DNA from: Candidatus Fermentibacterota bacterium
GTDB lineage: Bacteria; Fermentibacterota; Fermentibacteria; Fermentibacterales; JCC-6
DNA: 35,233 nt
NCBI GenBank assembly: GCA_003644925.1
Contig: QNDS01000006.1
Span: 1 to 35,233 of the forward strand
Reading direction: 5' to 3'
The position numbers were made by a program, and so were the translations under genes. This document shows positions 26,117 to 34,392 of this stretch, piece after piece (within the stretch, counting starts at the first letter, position 1; every line of letters begins with the position of its first letter). The notes beneath the pieces were generated by a model. The model was not told the origin of the DNA. It made no database searches and saw nothing but the letters and a program-made list of their open reading frames with translations.

Positions 26117-26994
26117 CTGATGTAATCCACGATACGCTCATCGGGAACGAAGTGGAGTTCATGGAAAGGCACTGAATTTTCAAGCTTTCTGCAGAGGTCA
26201 AGGGAGAATTCCATCCCGGAACTGCTCCACAGCGGAAGGAAACTTCGCCGGAGCAGCATGGAAACAGCTTTTGCTCCGGCTGCTTTCGTTGAAACGTTAA
26301 CGTCACCGTGTCTCAGGAAATTGACCGATTCGAGAACAACTCCCTCAGCAGACACGTCGGACAGGTCTCCGTGCCAGGGTGTACCGTACATCAGGAATCC
26401 CCTTGCAGAAGGCCTCAGTATTATCCTGTCATCGTTCAGAACCTTTGCGCTGCCCCTCCACTGCATTGCGATGGTTGTTTTACCGTCGGTTGAATTGCCG
26501 GGGAACAGCAGGCCTCGTCCGTTATCACTGATGCCGCATGCGTGGATCATCAGTCCTTTTCCCATCGATAGCAGATAAACCATTAAAACCTCGGACAGAG
26601 GAAACTCGAGAGGGTCGTATTGAGACCGGTCTTCCGTTTCCGCATCAGACCCGGCGATACTCACTATTTCCCCGCTTGTGAGATCTCTGTTGAAGACTGC
26701 CACCCTGTAAGGAAGTGGACCGCCAACCGGAGATCTCAGCACCAGTGATACCGAATGGGGCGATTCGTAAAGGCGCCAGACAGTGCCCGAATCGAAGACA
26801 CTTTCTTCATCAGGAAGCGAGATATCGGAAATATCGCGGAATGAATCTCCCAGATTGATCCGAATATCCGGATTACGGTCTGAACAGAGAAAATCACGGT
26901 ACCGTGCAGACCGTAGCGATTGCAGGCTGCTTCCGCTGCCGCTTATGCAGAATGTGAAATCAGCAATTTTAAGTGTTACCTGATCTGCTGTCAT
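26104..26994 (-). CDS. HprK-related kinase
   Basis: About 296 residues. A P-loop of HPr-kinase type, FPGNSTDGKTT, lies around the middle, followed by VLNDDRIILRP, corresponding to the catalytic acidic segment of HPr kinase. Upstream is a divergent N-terminal domain of short strands. HprK-like proteins without the HPr regulatory role recur beside PqqD-like proteins in peptide-modification and exosortase loci; whether they phosphorylate a peptide or act as an ATP-dependent assembly factor is not settled. The frame stays open to ATG 27054, overlapping the precursor peptide gene by 22 bases, but ATG 26994 begins at the conserved-looking strand, so I prefer it. Neither start has a clear Shine-Dalgarno; coupling is likely. 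Confidence 0.78.
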   Translation of the reverse strand: MTADQVTLKIADFTFCISGSGSSLQSLRSARYRDFLCSDRNPDIRINLGDSFRDISDISLPDEESVFDSGTVWRLYESPHSVSLVLRSPVGGPLPYRVAVFNRDLTSGEIVSIAGSDAETEDRSQYDPLEFPLSEVLMVYLLSMGKGLMIHACGISDNGRGLLFPGNSTDGKTTIAMQWRGSAKVLNDDRIILRPSARGFLMYGTPWHGDLSDVSAEGVVLESVNFLRHGDVNVSTKAAGAKAVSMLLRRSFLPLWSSSGMEFSLDLCRKLENSVPFHELHFVPDERIVDYIRCRN

Positions 26995-27032
26995 TGTCAG
27001 AGTAATCCCGGATTGCTGGAGAACAAGGGAAG

Positions 27033-27200
27033 TCAGGTTCCCTTTATCTGGCATGGCCCCGGGCCGCCGGGCTGCTGGCAGGAACCTACCATGGGTCCCA
27101 TTGTGCCCATGCCCTTACAGAATGTCAGAACGGTTTCCTCCAGGGCAAGCACTACTCTCTCTATCCTTGGCTTTGAATACGGTCTCTTTTTCTGTTTCAT
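27033..27200 (-). CDS. Putative ribosomal precursor peptide, Cys/Gly-rich
   Basis: 55-residue open frame between the radical SAM gene and the HprK-like gene. ATG at 27200, GGAG 8 bases upstream, stop TGA at 27033. The N-terminal half is a charged leader-like segment (Lys/Arg-rich start with YSKPRIERVV, then LALEETVL), ending at F27. The C-terminal half (28-55) has cysteines at 28, 41 and 50, eight glycines, three Met spaced three apart (31, 34, 37) and PGGPGPC. This leader/core layout, the position next to a SPASM radical SAM enzyme and a PqqD-like protein, and the size suggest a RiPP precursor. The segment of type Y.KP...V.L..EE.VL..CK reminds me of other radical-SAM-linked small proteins, from memory only. 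Likely modifications are Cys thioether links; not proven. Confidence 0.75.
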   Translation of the reverse strand: MKQKKRPYSKPRIERVVLALEETVLTFCKGMGTMGPMVGSCQQPGGPGPCQIKGT

Positions 27201-27227
27201 TTCACAATCTCCACATTTACATATACT

Positions 27228-28373
27228 TCATCTTGCTGAGGCGCCAGGTAAATCAAGCATCTCCGCCCGCATGTGGGCGACCTTGCACAGGTACTCTACA
27301 GGTTCTTCGGAATCCCCGTGTTCAAGGTATCCCCATCCGGGGCACTGGCCGCACATGGATTTCAATGTGCATGTGCTGCAGGCAACGTCCCTGCTCCATT
27401 CCCCGGCTATTACATCCGGTAAGTATAACCTCCAACCGTCACTGAAAGTTCCCTTCCGAAGATCGAAGCTCTTTTCCCTGTACATCATGCATACACTCAG
27501 ATGCCCAGTACAGTCAATATGGAAGGTGCAGAGACCTGCGCCGCACTGGAAAATCCTGTCCGGATATTGAACTTGGTCAGGGTAACTCTCAACCAGATCG
27601 TGCCATACCCCCATGCGGCTCATATCCTGTTTATCCAGACTGATAGTCCTCTCGGGAGATAGTCTATAATCGAGCGGACCGCCATCTCCACCGAGTGTGC
27701 AGTTAAGCATGGTATCGAACCTGAACGGTACTCCCAGTTCTTCAGAAAGGGATTTCATTGCCGGGATTTCATCCACATTCAATGACATTGCCATGGTTTT
27801 AAGATGCAGTCTGATCCCTCTGCTGCGCAGACGATCTATTCCGTCCATACACTGCCTGAAGGATCCGGGAACACGGGTTATCGCCTCAAATGTATCTTCT
27901 GTTGAACCGTATATTGAAACTTCAACCAGGTATGGCGGCATGGATTCAAGGAGATCGGCAATATCTTCGGTAATAAGAGTCCCGTTCGTAAAGAGGATAG
28001 GTATTATTCCGCATCTCTTCACATAAGTGTAAAAGTCCCGGAAATCCGGTCTAAGGAGGGGTTCGCCACCTGTTATCAGAAGCCACAGGCACCCCTCTTC
28101 TGCCAGTTGATCGATGATTGATTCTAATTCGATGAGTGACAGATCCTGTTTCGTTTCACCCGTATTGGAGATGTAGCAGTGAACGCAGCCGAGATTGCAC
28201 CGGGATGTAATTTCAATACTGCCGGTAAGAGGAATTCTATCCGCAACCGCCCGCTCATATATCCTGCACCGAAAGGGCAGATACCCCGCATCAGGCAGTC
28301 CGCCGCACTCCAGATCAGACCTCCTGAAGAGTGCCGGAGGTGACCATTTCGCCAACGTACTCAACAAGATCAT
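27228..28373 (-). CDS. Radical SAM/SPASM peptide maturase
   Basis: Up to 381 residues. The SAM-binding iron-sulfur motif is CNLGCVHC (C59, C63, C66 counted from the first ATG), followed by LITGGEPLLRPDF. The C-terminal 110 residues form a SPASM domain with CGAGLC..., DCTGHLSVC..., CSTC, MCGQCPGWGY and a final CK, ligands for two auxiliary [4Fe-4S] clusters. Such enzymes install crosslinks or thioethers on ribosomal peptides. The first ATG (28373) lies inside the PqqD-like gene. A perfect AGGAGG sits 6 bases before an in-frame CTG at 28313, one base after the PqqD-like stop, so CTG may be the real start (361 residues). Its stop is 27 bases before the precursor ATG. Confidence 0.9.
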   Translation of the reverse strand: MILLSTLAKWSPPALFRRSDLECGGLPDAGYLPFRCRIYERAVADRIPLTGSIEITSRCNLGCVHCYISNTGETKQDLSLIELESIIDQLAEEGCLWLLITGGEPLLRPDFRDFYTYVKRCGIIPILFTNGTLITEDIADLLESMPPYLVEVSIYGSTEDTFEAITRVPGSFRQCMDGIDRLRSRGIRLHLKTMAMSLNVDEIPAMKSLSEELGVPFRFDTMLNCTLGGDGGPLDYRLSPERTISLDKQDMSRMGVWHDLVESYPDQVQYPDRIFQCGAGLCTFHIDCTGHLSVCMMYREKSFDLRKGTFSDGWRLYLPDVIAGEWSRDVACSTCTLKSMCGQCPGWGYLEHGDSEEPVEYLCKVAHMRAEMLDLPGASAR

Positions 28374-28599
28374 CCGCTACCGTTTTGTCATCAACATCAA
28401 ATTCCGCGGTTATCATGCGGATGATATCGGCAAGAGTCCGCTTCCCGTCTGCAAGCTCCCAGATGCGCGTCCCCGTCTCGTTCAAAACGTAAATACTGTC
28501 AGCTTCTCCCGCCTGATGATGGATCGGTACAAGAATAAACTCACCTGCGATCTCCCTGTAAACTATATCGGGATTACGCCTGTATACTTTTTCAAACAT
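28315..28599 (-). CDS. PqqD-like peptide recognition protein
   Basis: 94-residue PqqD family protein. The winged-helix core is recognisable in DSIYVLNETGTRIWELADGKRTLADIIRMI and the acidic VDDKTVADDLVEYV helix. PqqD-like domains bind the leader of a ribosomal peptide and deliver it to the modifying enzyme (RiPP recognition element). It immediately precedes the radical SAM gene, the usual pairing. GGAAGG lies 7 bases upstream of the ATG. Its last bases hold the AGGAGG that may serve the next gene. Confidence 0.9.
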   Translation of the reverse strand: MFEKVYRRNPDIVYREIAGEFILVPIHHQAGEADSIYVLNETGTRIWELADGKRTLADIIRMITAEFDVDDKTVADDLVEYVGEMVTSGTLQEV

Positions 28600-28642
28600 G
28601 GAACCGCCTTCCAGAACCTGAACGCCGGTTTGATATCCCTGA

Positions 28643-29077
28643 TCAATCTATCCTTTTTACTCTGCCCATAATTATAACAGAAATGCCGAAACCTGCCGCA
28701 AGGCCGGTAAACGATCTTACTGAGTTACTGCTTACATAGGATGAATGGTACTGCAGAAGCCCATCTAAGATAAGCGGCAGTAGCAGCGGGAAACCTGTCC
28801 AGAATCGTACACGGATCATCGGTCTGTACATCACCAGGATTCCGGCTGACAGACCCAGCCAGAAAGCGGTGCATCTTGCGCATAAACCCGATACTCCCCA
28901 TGGCAAAGCAATGCATCGAGAAGGCATTCTGTGACAGGATGCGGACAGTACGGGATCGATTGCGTTCTCCATGCTGCCCATGACCGGCCGCGCAATTGAA
29001 AACAGAAACATCAGGCAGGCAGGAACTCCAAGGAGAATGGCAAGCGCCAGCCTGCCCCGACGAAAGCTTCTTTTCAT
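28643..29077 (-). CDS. DUF2085 membrane protein
   Basis: 144-residue membrane protein with about four hydrophobic segments. The DUF2085 signature is visible: SASCHRMPSRCIAL followed by GLCARCTAFWLGL, giving a conserved His and several cysteines at the membrane edge. Function of the family is unknown. It is first in the leftward cluster with the PqqD, radical SAM and precursor genes (43 bp gap to PqqD), so it may be a membrane partner or exporter component, though it may equally be an unrelated neighbour. AGGGA precedes the ATG at 29077. The 5'-nucleotidase gene ends 28 bp upstream. Confidence 0.82.
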   Translation of the reverse strand: MKRSFRRGRLALAILLGVPACLMFLFSIARPVMGSMENAIDPVLSASCHRMPSRCIALPWGVSGLCARCTAFWLGLSAGILVMYRPMIRVRFWTGFPLLLPLILDGLLQYHSSYVSSNSVRSFTGLAAGFGISVIIMGRVKRID

Positions 29078-29105
29078 GCTATCCCTAAACAGGCTCAGAA
29101 GTAGA

Positions 29106-30710
29106 TTATCTGGGCTCTTCTATCCAGATTATCCTTATCTGGTTATCCGCTTCTATCTCTCCGAGCTCCGCGATATAGGCGGTAACCGCCTCCATAAGAC
29201 TGATATTCGCGGGAACTACTTCATGCTCAAGCATTATATCGTAACCTACATTACCCTGAGCAAGATAGCCTGAGGTGACGAACCGGTAGGTTCTTTCAAG
29301 ATCCAGCGGTTCTCCGCCCACAAGCATGTTCTCGATCTTTTCTCCGTCTGGCATCGCCTGATTTCGATCGGCGGTAACTCCACCTATTTCCATATCCCGG
29401 CGGCGACCCTGCATACCGGTCTCGAGTATCGCCTTGAGTTCAGCTCCCGTCAGCTCCAGGATAAAGAGATCTTCTTCGAATGGAATCGCCTGGTAAACGA
29501 CCCGCTGGGTAATGGGACCTCTGGGTATTGCAGCTCTTATGCCTCCCCTGTTCATGAGGGCAACATCAGCATCGGTACTGAAGAGCATGGCGTCGGCAAT
29601 AAGCCTGCCAAGCGGATGTTCAGCGTTCCCTCTTGGTATCTGCTCAACGGCTTCTGCCAGCACCTGGTCCATTCCGGCTTCCGCTACGGATCTGAAGCCT
29701 TCTATCATCAAAGCTATCTCAGGATCAGGCCAGAATTCATCATGGAGAAGGCTTACGTACTCCTCCCCCTCGGGGAGATCGTATCCGATCAGGGTTTTTG
29801 TATCGGTATCTATCTCGAGACGTATGCGGCCGATACCGGTTCCATTGGCGTATCCCTGGACCACAATAGTGTGGTTTACAGGGCTTACCCAAGGCTCTGC
29901 GAACCCGAGATGAGTGTGCCCTGACACTATAAGATCTATCCCGGATACAAGGCATGTGAACTCAGCATGATTCATGCTGAAATCTTTCGTATACTCCTCG
30001 CCTGCATTCCACGCTTCGTAGACCCTGTCAAGGTATTTATCAGGATCCCCGGGCTGCCCGAGATGGGAAACCAGGATGATGATATCGGCTCCCTGTTCCT
30101 CAGCTTCCTCAATGTATCTTTCGGTGCTCTCAACTTCGTTCAGGAAGATATAATCCCCGAGAAGTTCAGGAGTGACAAGTCCATAGGTATCTGGTGTTGC
30201 AAGGCCTATGAAAGCAATTTTCACTCCGTCGTACTCGAGTATCTGGTACGGAATTACCGGGAAGGGTATATCTCCGGTAGCCGAATCAACAAAATTCGTG
30301 CAGATAACCGGGAAATCGGCCTGCTCGCACAGGCCCAGAGCGTTCGCGGTTCCGTCGTCAAAATCATGATTGCCGAGAGTCATCATATCGTAACCAGCGG
30401 CGTTCATCCATTCGATTACGAACTCTCCGGTACCGTAATTTCCGGTGGGTGTTCCCTGGTAGATATCACCCACATCGATCAGAAGGCAGTATTCACCGCT
30501 TTCGCTGCACTCCTCCCGAACTCCGTTAACGTAAGAGCATATGTATGCGCCCCCACCAATCATTGGAGGGAAATCAGGGTTCATGAAAGTAGCTTCCCTC
30601 GGCACTATTCCGCCATGTATATCGTTTGTGTGCAGGATATTCAGATATATGGTGTCCGCGCCTGCCGCAACGATCAGGGCAAGCAGCAGAACAGGTAGCA
30701 GTATTCTCAC
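29106..30710 (-). CDS. Secreted 5'-nucleotidase/cyclic phosphodiesterase-type metallophosphoesterase
   Basis: 534 residues beginning with a signal peptide (RILLPVLLLALIVAAGADT). The metallophosphoesterase domain has ILHTNDIHGG, VDVGDIYQG, LGNHDFDDG, LVSHLG and SGHTHLG, the full two-metal ligand set. The C-terminal 5'-nucleotidase domain follows with NRGGIRAAIPRG, QAIPFEEDLFILELTG and VTSGYLAQGN. It would hydrolyse extracytoplasmic nucleotides or 2',3'-cyclic nucleotides for salvage. I chose GTG at 30710 because GGAGG lies 5 bases upstream and it starts exactly at the signal peptide; an upstream ATG (30734) would overlap the previous gene. It is the last of a four-gene envelope set. Confidence 0.93.
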   Translation of the reverse strand: MRILLPVLLLALIVAAGADTIYLNILHTNDIHGGIVPREATFMNPDFPPMIGGGAYICSYVNGVREECSESGEYCLLIDVGDIYQGTPTGNYGTGEFVIEWMNAAGYDMMTLGNHDFDDGTANALGLCEQADFPVICTNFVDSATGDIPFPVIPYQILEYDGVKIAFIGLATPDTYGLVTPELLGDYIFLNEVESTERYIEEAEEQGADIIILVSHLGQPGDPDKYLDRVYEAWNAGEEYTKDFSMNHAEFTCLVSGIDLIVSGHTHLGFAEPWVSPVNHTIVVQGYANGTGIGRIRLEIDTDTKTLIGYDLPEGEEYVSLLHDEFWPDPEIALMIEGFRSVAEAGMDQVLAEAVEQIPRGNAEHPLGRLIADAMLFSTDADVALMNRGGIRAAIPRGPITQRVVYQAIPFEEDLFILELTGAELKAILETGMQGRRRDMEIGGVTADRNQAMPDGEKIENMLVGGEPLDLERTYRFVTSGYLAQGNVGYDIMLEHEVVPANISLMEAVTAYIAELGEIEADNQIRIIWIEEPR

Positions 30711-30723
30711 TTTATCCTCCCGC

Positions 30724-31947
30724 CTACAAGTCAAATACTCGGCTGATAGAGAACATCACCCTGGTATCCGTTTCCTCAATGGTCAGGCTGTCTCCCGATA
30801 CGAATGATGGAAGGCCGGTGATCCCGGTCTGCCTCCATCTGTCAGGAGAGAAACTTGCTCCAATGTCAAGATTCCATTCGCCGATAGAGAAACCCAGTCC
30901 CGTAGCGAAATTCATTCTGTCAAGAGAACTCGCTATGGGTGAACGTTTGTAACCGAAACCGAATCTGGCCACCGGACCTCCGGGAAGCGTGTTCTCGACC
31001 CCGGCATTAACTCCCCAGGAATTCTTTAAACCGAGGTTTTCACCATCAAGTTCCAGGGAGCCATCCGAACTCCAGAAGAATTCTCCTATGAATCTCGATC
31101 TCAGACTGTTCCCCGGAATGTATATCGAGCCGAGTCTCACGGTCATCGGCATATCAAGGTCATAATCCGTTTCGGAAAGGACATTCCAGGTTACAGGACC
31201 ATCAAAGGTTGGAGTGACCGAAAGAGGCATGGGATACTCGAGTGCCGCACTGACAAAAACTCTGTCATCAGGCGAGAACAGGATAGAACCTCTTGTAACG
31301 ATACCGCTCACCGATTCACTTTGATGGGAATGTATACTGTCAAGAGAGGGATCGACGTATGTTACTTCCCATGTAACATCCCGGGAACCCGTAACGTAAC
31401 CCCCGGCAAGACCGAAGGAGAAAACGTCGGAGGGGACAAAGGACACAGCCATTGTGAACTCATTCAGTAAACCGGACACATCCAGTCTTTCATCTCCGGT
31501 TATTACGTAGGCAGCGTCCCTCATAGTACGCTCATAAGTGTACCCGTAAAACGCCGGTACCCTCCATCCGGCTGCAAATGCCAGAGATTCCGGAAGACCG
31601 CCCCAACCTCTGAACGCAAGTGCAACTCCGCCGGGAAAGAAACCGATATCTTTGTTGAAGGCTATTTCGGACTCACCTATGGAGCTTTCGAACTGATCGT
31701 AAACTCGCCTGGTCCGTTTCTCAACGAAGAAATCCATACCAGCCGCGAATTCAACCTGCAGCCCGTGGTCTGCAATACCCAGAAGAGACGGGTTAACCAG
31801 TATCCCAAGGGCGGAAACCTCCATAAAGCCGTTACCGCCCATACCGCAAGATACGGCTGAAGCGGATCCTACCGGGTTGCCTAGCCACATGACTTCGGGA
31901 AGCCCGGCGATCAAAAACGATAATATTCCTGCTGCAATAATGCTCAT
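30724..31947 (-). CDS. Outer-membrane beta-barrel protein, FadL/PorV-like
   Basis: 407 residues with a short hydrophobic signal region at the N-terminus, then ASAVSCGMGGNGFMEVSALGILVNPSLLGI. That motif (repeated Gly, then NP near residue 50) is typical of FadL, PorV and UPF0164 barrels. The remainder alternates hydrophobic and polar residues in strands with Gly/Asn/Asp turns and ends in ISRVFDL, compatible with an outer-membrane C-terminal strand. Specific function is unknown. ATG at 31947 with GGAGGA 4 bases upstream. It is 12 bp downstream of the HhH-barrel gene. Confidence 0.75.
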   Translation of the reverse strand: MSIIAAGILSFLIAGLPEVMWLGNPVGSASAVSCGMGGNGFMEVSALGILVNPSLLGIADHGLQVEFAAGMDFFVEKRTRRVYDQFESSIGESEIAFNKDIGFFPGGVALAFRGWGGLPESLAFAAGWRVPAFYGYTYERTMRDAAYVITGDERLDVSGLLNEFTMAVSFVPSDVFSFGLAGGYVTGSRDVTWEVTYVDPSLDSIHSHQSESVSGIVTRGSILFSPDDRVFVSAALEYPMPLSVTPTFDGPVTWNVLSETDYDLDMPMTVRLGSIYIPGNSLRSRFIGEFFWSSDGSLELDGENLGLKNSWGVNAGVENTLPGGPVARFGFGYKRSPIASSLDRMNFATGLGFSIGEWNLDIGASFSPDRWRQTGITGLPSFVSGDSLTIEETDTRVMFSISRVFDL

Positions 31948-31959
31948 TCTTCCTCCACC

Positions 31960-34392
31960 CTACCAGCGGAAATCCATCTGACATCGGATGCCATAATCTG
32001 TAACGTGATCGCTAAAGTCCCTCACCGGGCTGCCCGGATCACCCTCATAATAGAAGGCATCATCAGGATCAGGTCTGTAAAGACCGGTTCGGGGATAAAA
32101 TGTATCTTTTCTTAACACCCTCAGCCTGAACTGAAGATTGTCTGACAAATTATTCTTTATGGTGACATAGAATTTTGTACCGTCACCGTCCAGGAAATCT
32201 ATGCCCGTATCTTCGAATTCCCACTGACTCATCCCGTTGGTGGACCAGAGTGTCGATCCGCCCAGAACAGAGAGGTTATCGGTGAAATTGTGTTCCCACC
32301 GGACGGCTATGTAGCCGCCTGTCATCAATCTGTCATCGCCGTACAGGGGGTTGGGCGTAAGCTCGACCATCCCGTAGCGCAACTGGACATCGAAGTAATC
32401 ACTGTTCGTGGGAAGGAAAAAAGTCCTGAAGGTGTATTCAGTGGTACGGGAGGTTGTGGGAATCACATCATGCATCTTGGTTTTTTCCTGATATTTGCAT
32501 TTGAGTCTGAACCTTATAGGAAAATCAGGCCGGTATTCAACCTCACCCTGGAACCTGTGGTTATCAAAGTTCCACGGTATTGAACGCCAGATATCAAGAT
32601 ATACCTTTGTGAAAGTGATGCTCCTGCTTACCTGAAAACGGCTCTCAACATAAAGCCCCTCTTCGGGCTTGGGGGTTGGCCACTGCGCAAGCTGTGATGC
32701 CAGCGGATCGTTCAGATAATAGGGCTTCTCGAAAACGGTATCATCGTATCTCAGCTGCTCGGTGAAACCTCGATTGTACGGGTTGCTGTATCCAAGGTCG
32801 TAGTGTCTCCAGATCCCGAGAAGATAAAAGTAATCGTTCTGCCATCTTCCCCTTGCGAGCATTGCTGCCGATTCATTGTCCTGGCGAACGTATTCCCCTT
32901 CCAGGCTCACGTTGTCGAGAATTGTCTGGGCGGAAATACTAAGGAAAGAGGATGTTTCCCCGGCGGTCAGAATATCGTACTCAGGGCAATCCCAGTTCTG
33001 CGCATCTCCGGGAATATCCATAGCCTCCGGGGCAGGTACAAGAGAATCGCTGTATGTGATCCTCATCCCTCCAAGGCCCAGCGCGGTACCCCAGGGCAGC
33101 AATCCGCTGAAGTCATAAAAGCCATATCCACCTAAGGTGGTCTCTTTAAGAACATCAGCGTAGGGCCATGTTCTGGTATTGGACATGACAAGTATGTTCG
33201 GTGTTCCATCAATGCTCCGAAGCGCGTCCCTGGAGGAGTTCGAATAGAAAGCATAACCCAGGACAGGGCCTGCCCGCATTTCAATTGCTCCGCCTATAAG
33301 GGCGAACTGGCGGGTGGATGTCAGATCGGGGTACAGACCCCACGTCCGGTACGTTGATCTGTACATGAGCTCGTCGGAGTTATCGATCATAAGTCCCTGA
33401 CCGAGGGAAATATTGTAATTTCCCAGCACAACCTGATTCACTACTCCGATATTTTCCATCGAAACAAAACCCTTTGCTATATCGAACCTGTCATTAAGAT
33501 CACCCAGTTCAATGTCCGATACAAGCCCGAATCCGGAGGTGGAGTTCCTGCCCCTTGAAAGTCTGACGCCCCCGCGGAACCTGTCTCCAAGACCTACACG
33601 AACACGGTGCTCCCAGCCGGTTACGTTAACCGCCCCCAGCAGCTCTGTCTGTTCGCTTGCAAGCCTTTCGGTCCACGCGATGCTGTCTGCCTCTGTATAC
33701 CCTCTCCCACCTTCCTGAAGATCACATATAGCTGAATGGAGATCACTGAGGATCATGCTCAATCCATCTTCAGCGCTATCTCTTCCATCACCGCCATCTA
33801 TAACTATCCTGTAACTTCCGAAAAACTCCATGGAATGGAGATCAAGCTCACGAACGGACACGTAATCCCTCAGGTTCCGATATCCGTAATAAGTGAGATC
33901 GTCTGCATTCCGCAGAGAATAGACACTGGAAACCGGACCCAGGGTGTTAAGCCTTCTCTCAACCGCCGCGGCATCGATGAAGCTGACCCTGTCCAGGCTT
34001 CGAAGCTGCCAGGATGTGGCTGAATTTACAGGAATGGGACGAAGAAGGTAATTCTCCCACATGTCCACCGCGGCGTCACCCGGTCCGTCTTCGGTGGCAA
34101 GCCTTTCCATGATACTGATAATGTCAGGGGAAATCCTCCCCTCGGAAGGGGGGACCACTACGCAGATGTTCTTGAGGTACTCAAGCTCCTCTGCACCGAA
34201 CCCGGGTATCTCCATTACGTCGTAGATAGTGAGGAGACCGCCTGTTTCGTAGATATATGCATAAAGGTCCGATGCCTGCTGTGAGTCGAGCCCGCCCAGC
34301 TCTTGCAGTTCCTGCAGCGTTGCGGTGTTCAGATCGAACCCTCCCGGGACAACAAGACCCAGGCAGACAGCAAGTATCAGGCTAGAAATCAT
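31960..34392 (-). CDS. Helix-hairpin-helix repeats fused to a large outer-membrane beta-barrel
   Basis: 810 residues. A signal peptide (about 1-17) is followed by ComEA-like helix-hairpin-helix units: FDLNTATLQELQELGGL, then GLLTIYDVMEIPGFGAEELEYLK, and a second set after residue 110 (PIPVNSATSWQLRSLDRV, SVYSLRNADDL). From about residue 190 on, the chain is beta-strand-like with aromatic girdles, ending QMDFRW, an outer-membrane assembly signal. HhH units of this type bind DNA in ComEA, which raises a possible role in DNA uptake or handling at the outer membrane, though they may also be structural. Starts 11 bases inside the upstream gene's end. Confidence 0.8.
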   Translation of the reverse strand: MISSLILAVCLGLVVPGGFDLNTATLQELQELGGLDSQQASDLYAYIYETGGLLTIYDVMEIPGFGAEELEYLKNICVVVPPSEGRISPDIISIMERLATEDGPGDAAVDMWENYLLRPIPVNSATSWQLRSLDRVSFIDAAAVERRLNTLGPVSSVYSLRNADDLTYYGYRNLRDYVSVRELDLHSMEFFGSYRIVIDGGDGRDSAEDGLSMILSDLHSAICDLQEGGRGYTEADSIAWTERLASEQTELLGAVNVTGWEHRVRVGLGDRFRGGVRLSRGRNSTSGFGLVSDIELGDLNDRFDIAKGFVSMENIGVVNQVVLGNYNISLGQGLMIDNSDELMYRSTYRTWGLYPDLTSTRQFALIGGAIEMRAGPVLGYAFYSNSSRDALRSIDGTPNILVMSNTRTWPYADVLKETTLGGYGFYDFSGLLPWGTALGLGGMRITYSDSLVPAPEAMDIPGDAQNWDCPEYDILTAGETSSFLSISAQTILDNVSLEGEYVRQDNESAAMLARGRWQNDYFYLLGIWRHYDLGYSNPYNRGFTEQLRYDDTVFEKPYYLNDPLASQLAQWPTPKPEEGLYVESRFQVSRSITFTKVYLDIWRSIPWNFDNHRFQGEVEYRPDFPIRFRLKCKYQEKTKMHDVIPTTSRTTEYTFRTFFLPTNSDYFDVQLRYGMVELTPNPLYGDDRLMTGGYIAVRWEHNFTDNLSVLGGSTLWSTNGMSQWEFEDTGIDFLDGDGTKFYVTIKNNLSDNLQFRLRVLRKDTFYPRTGLYRPDPDDAFYYEGDPGSPVRDFSDHVTDYGIRCQMDFRW

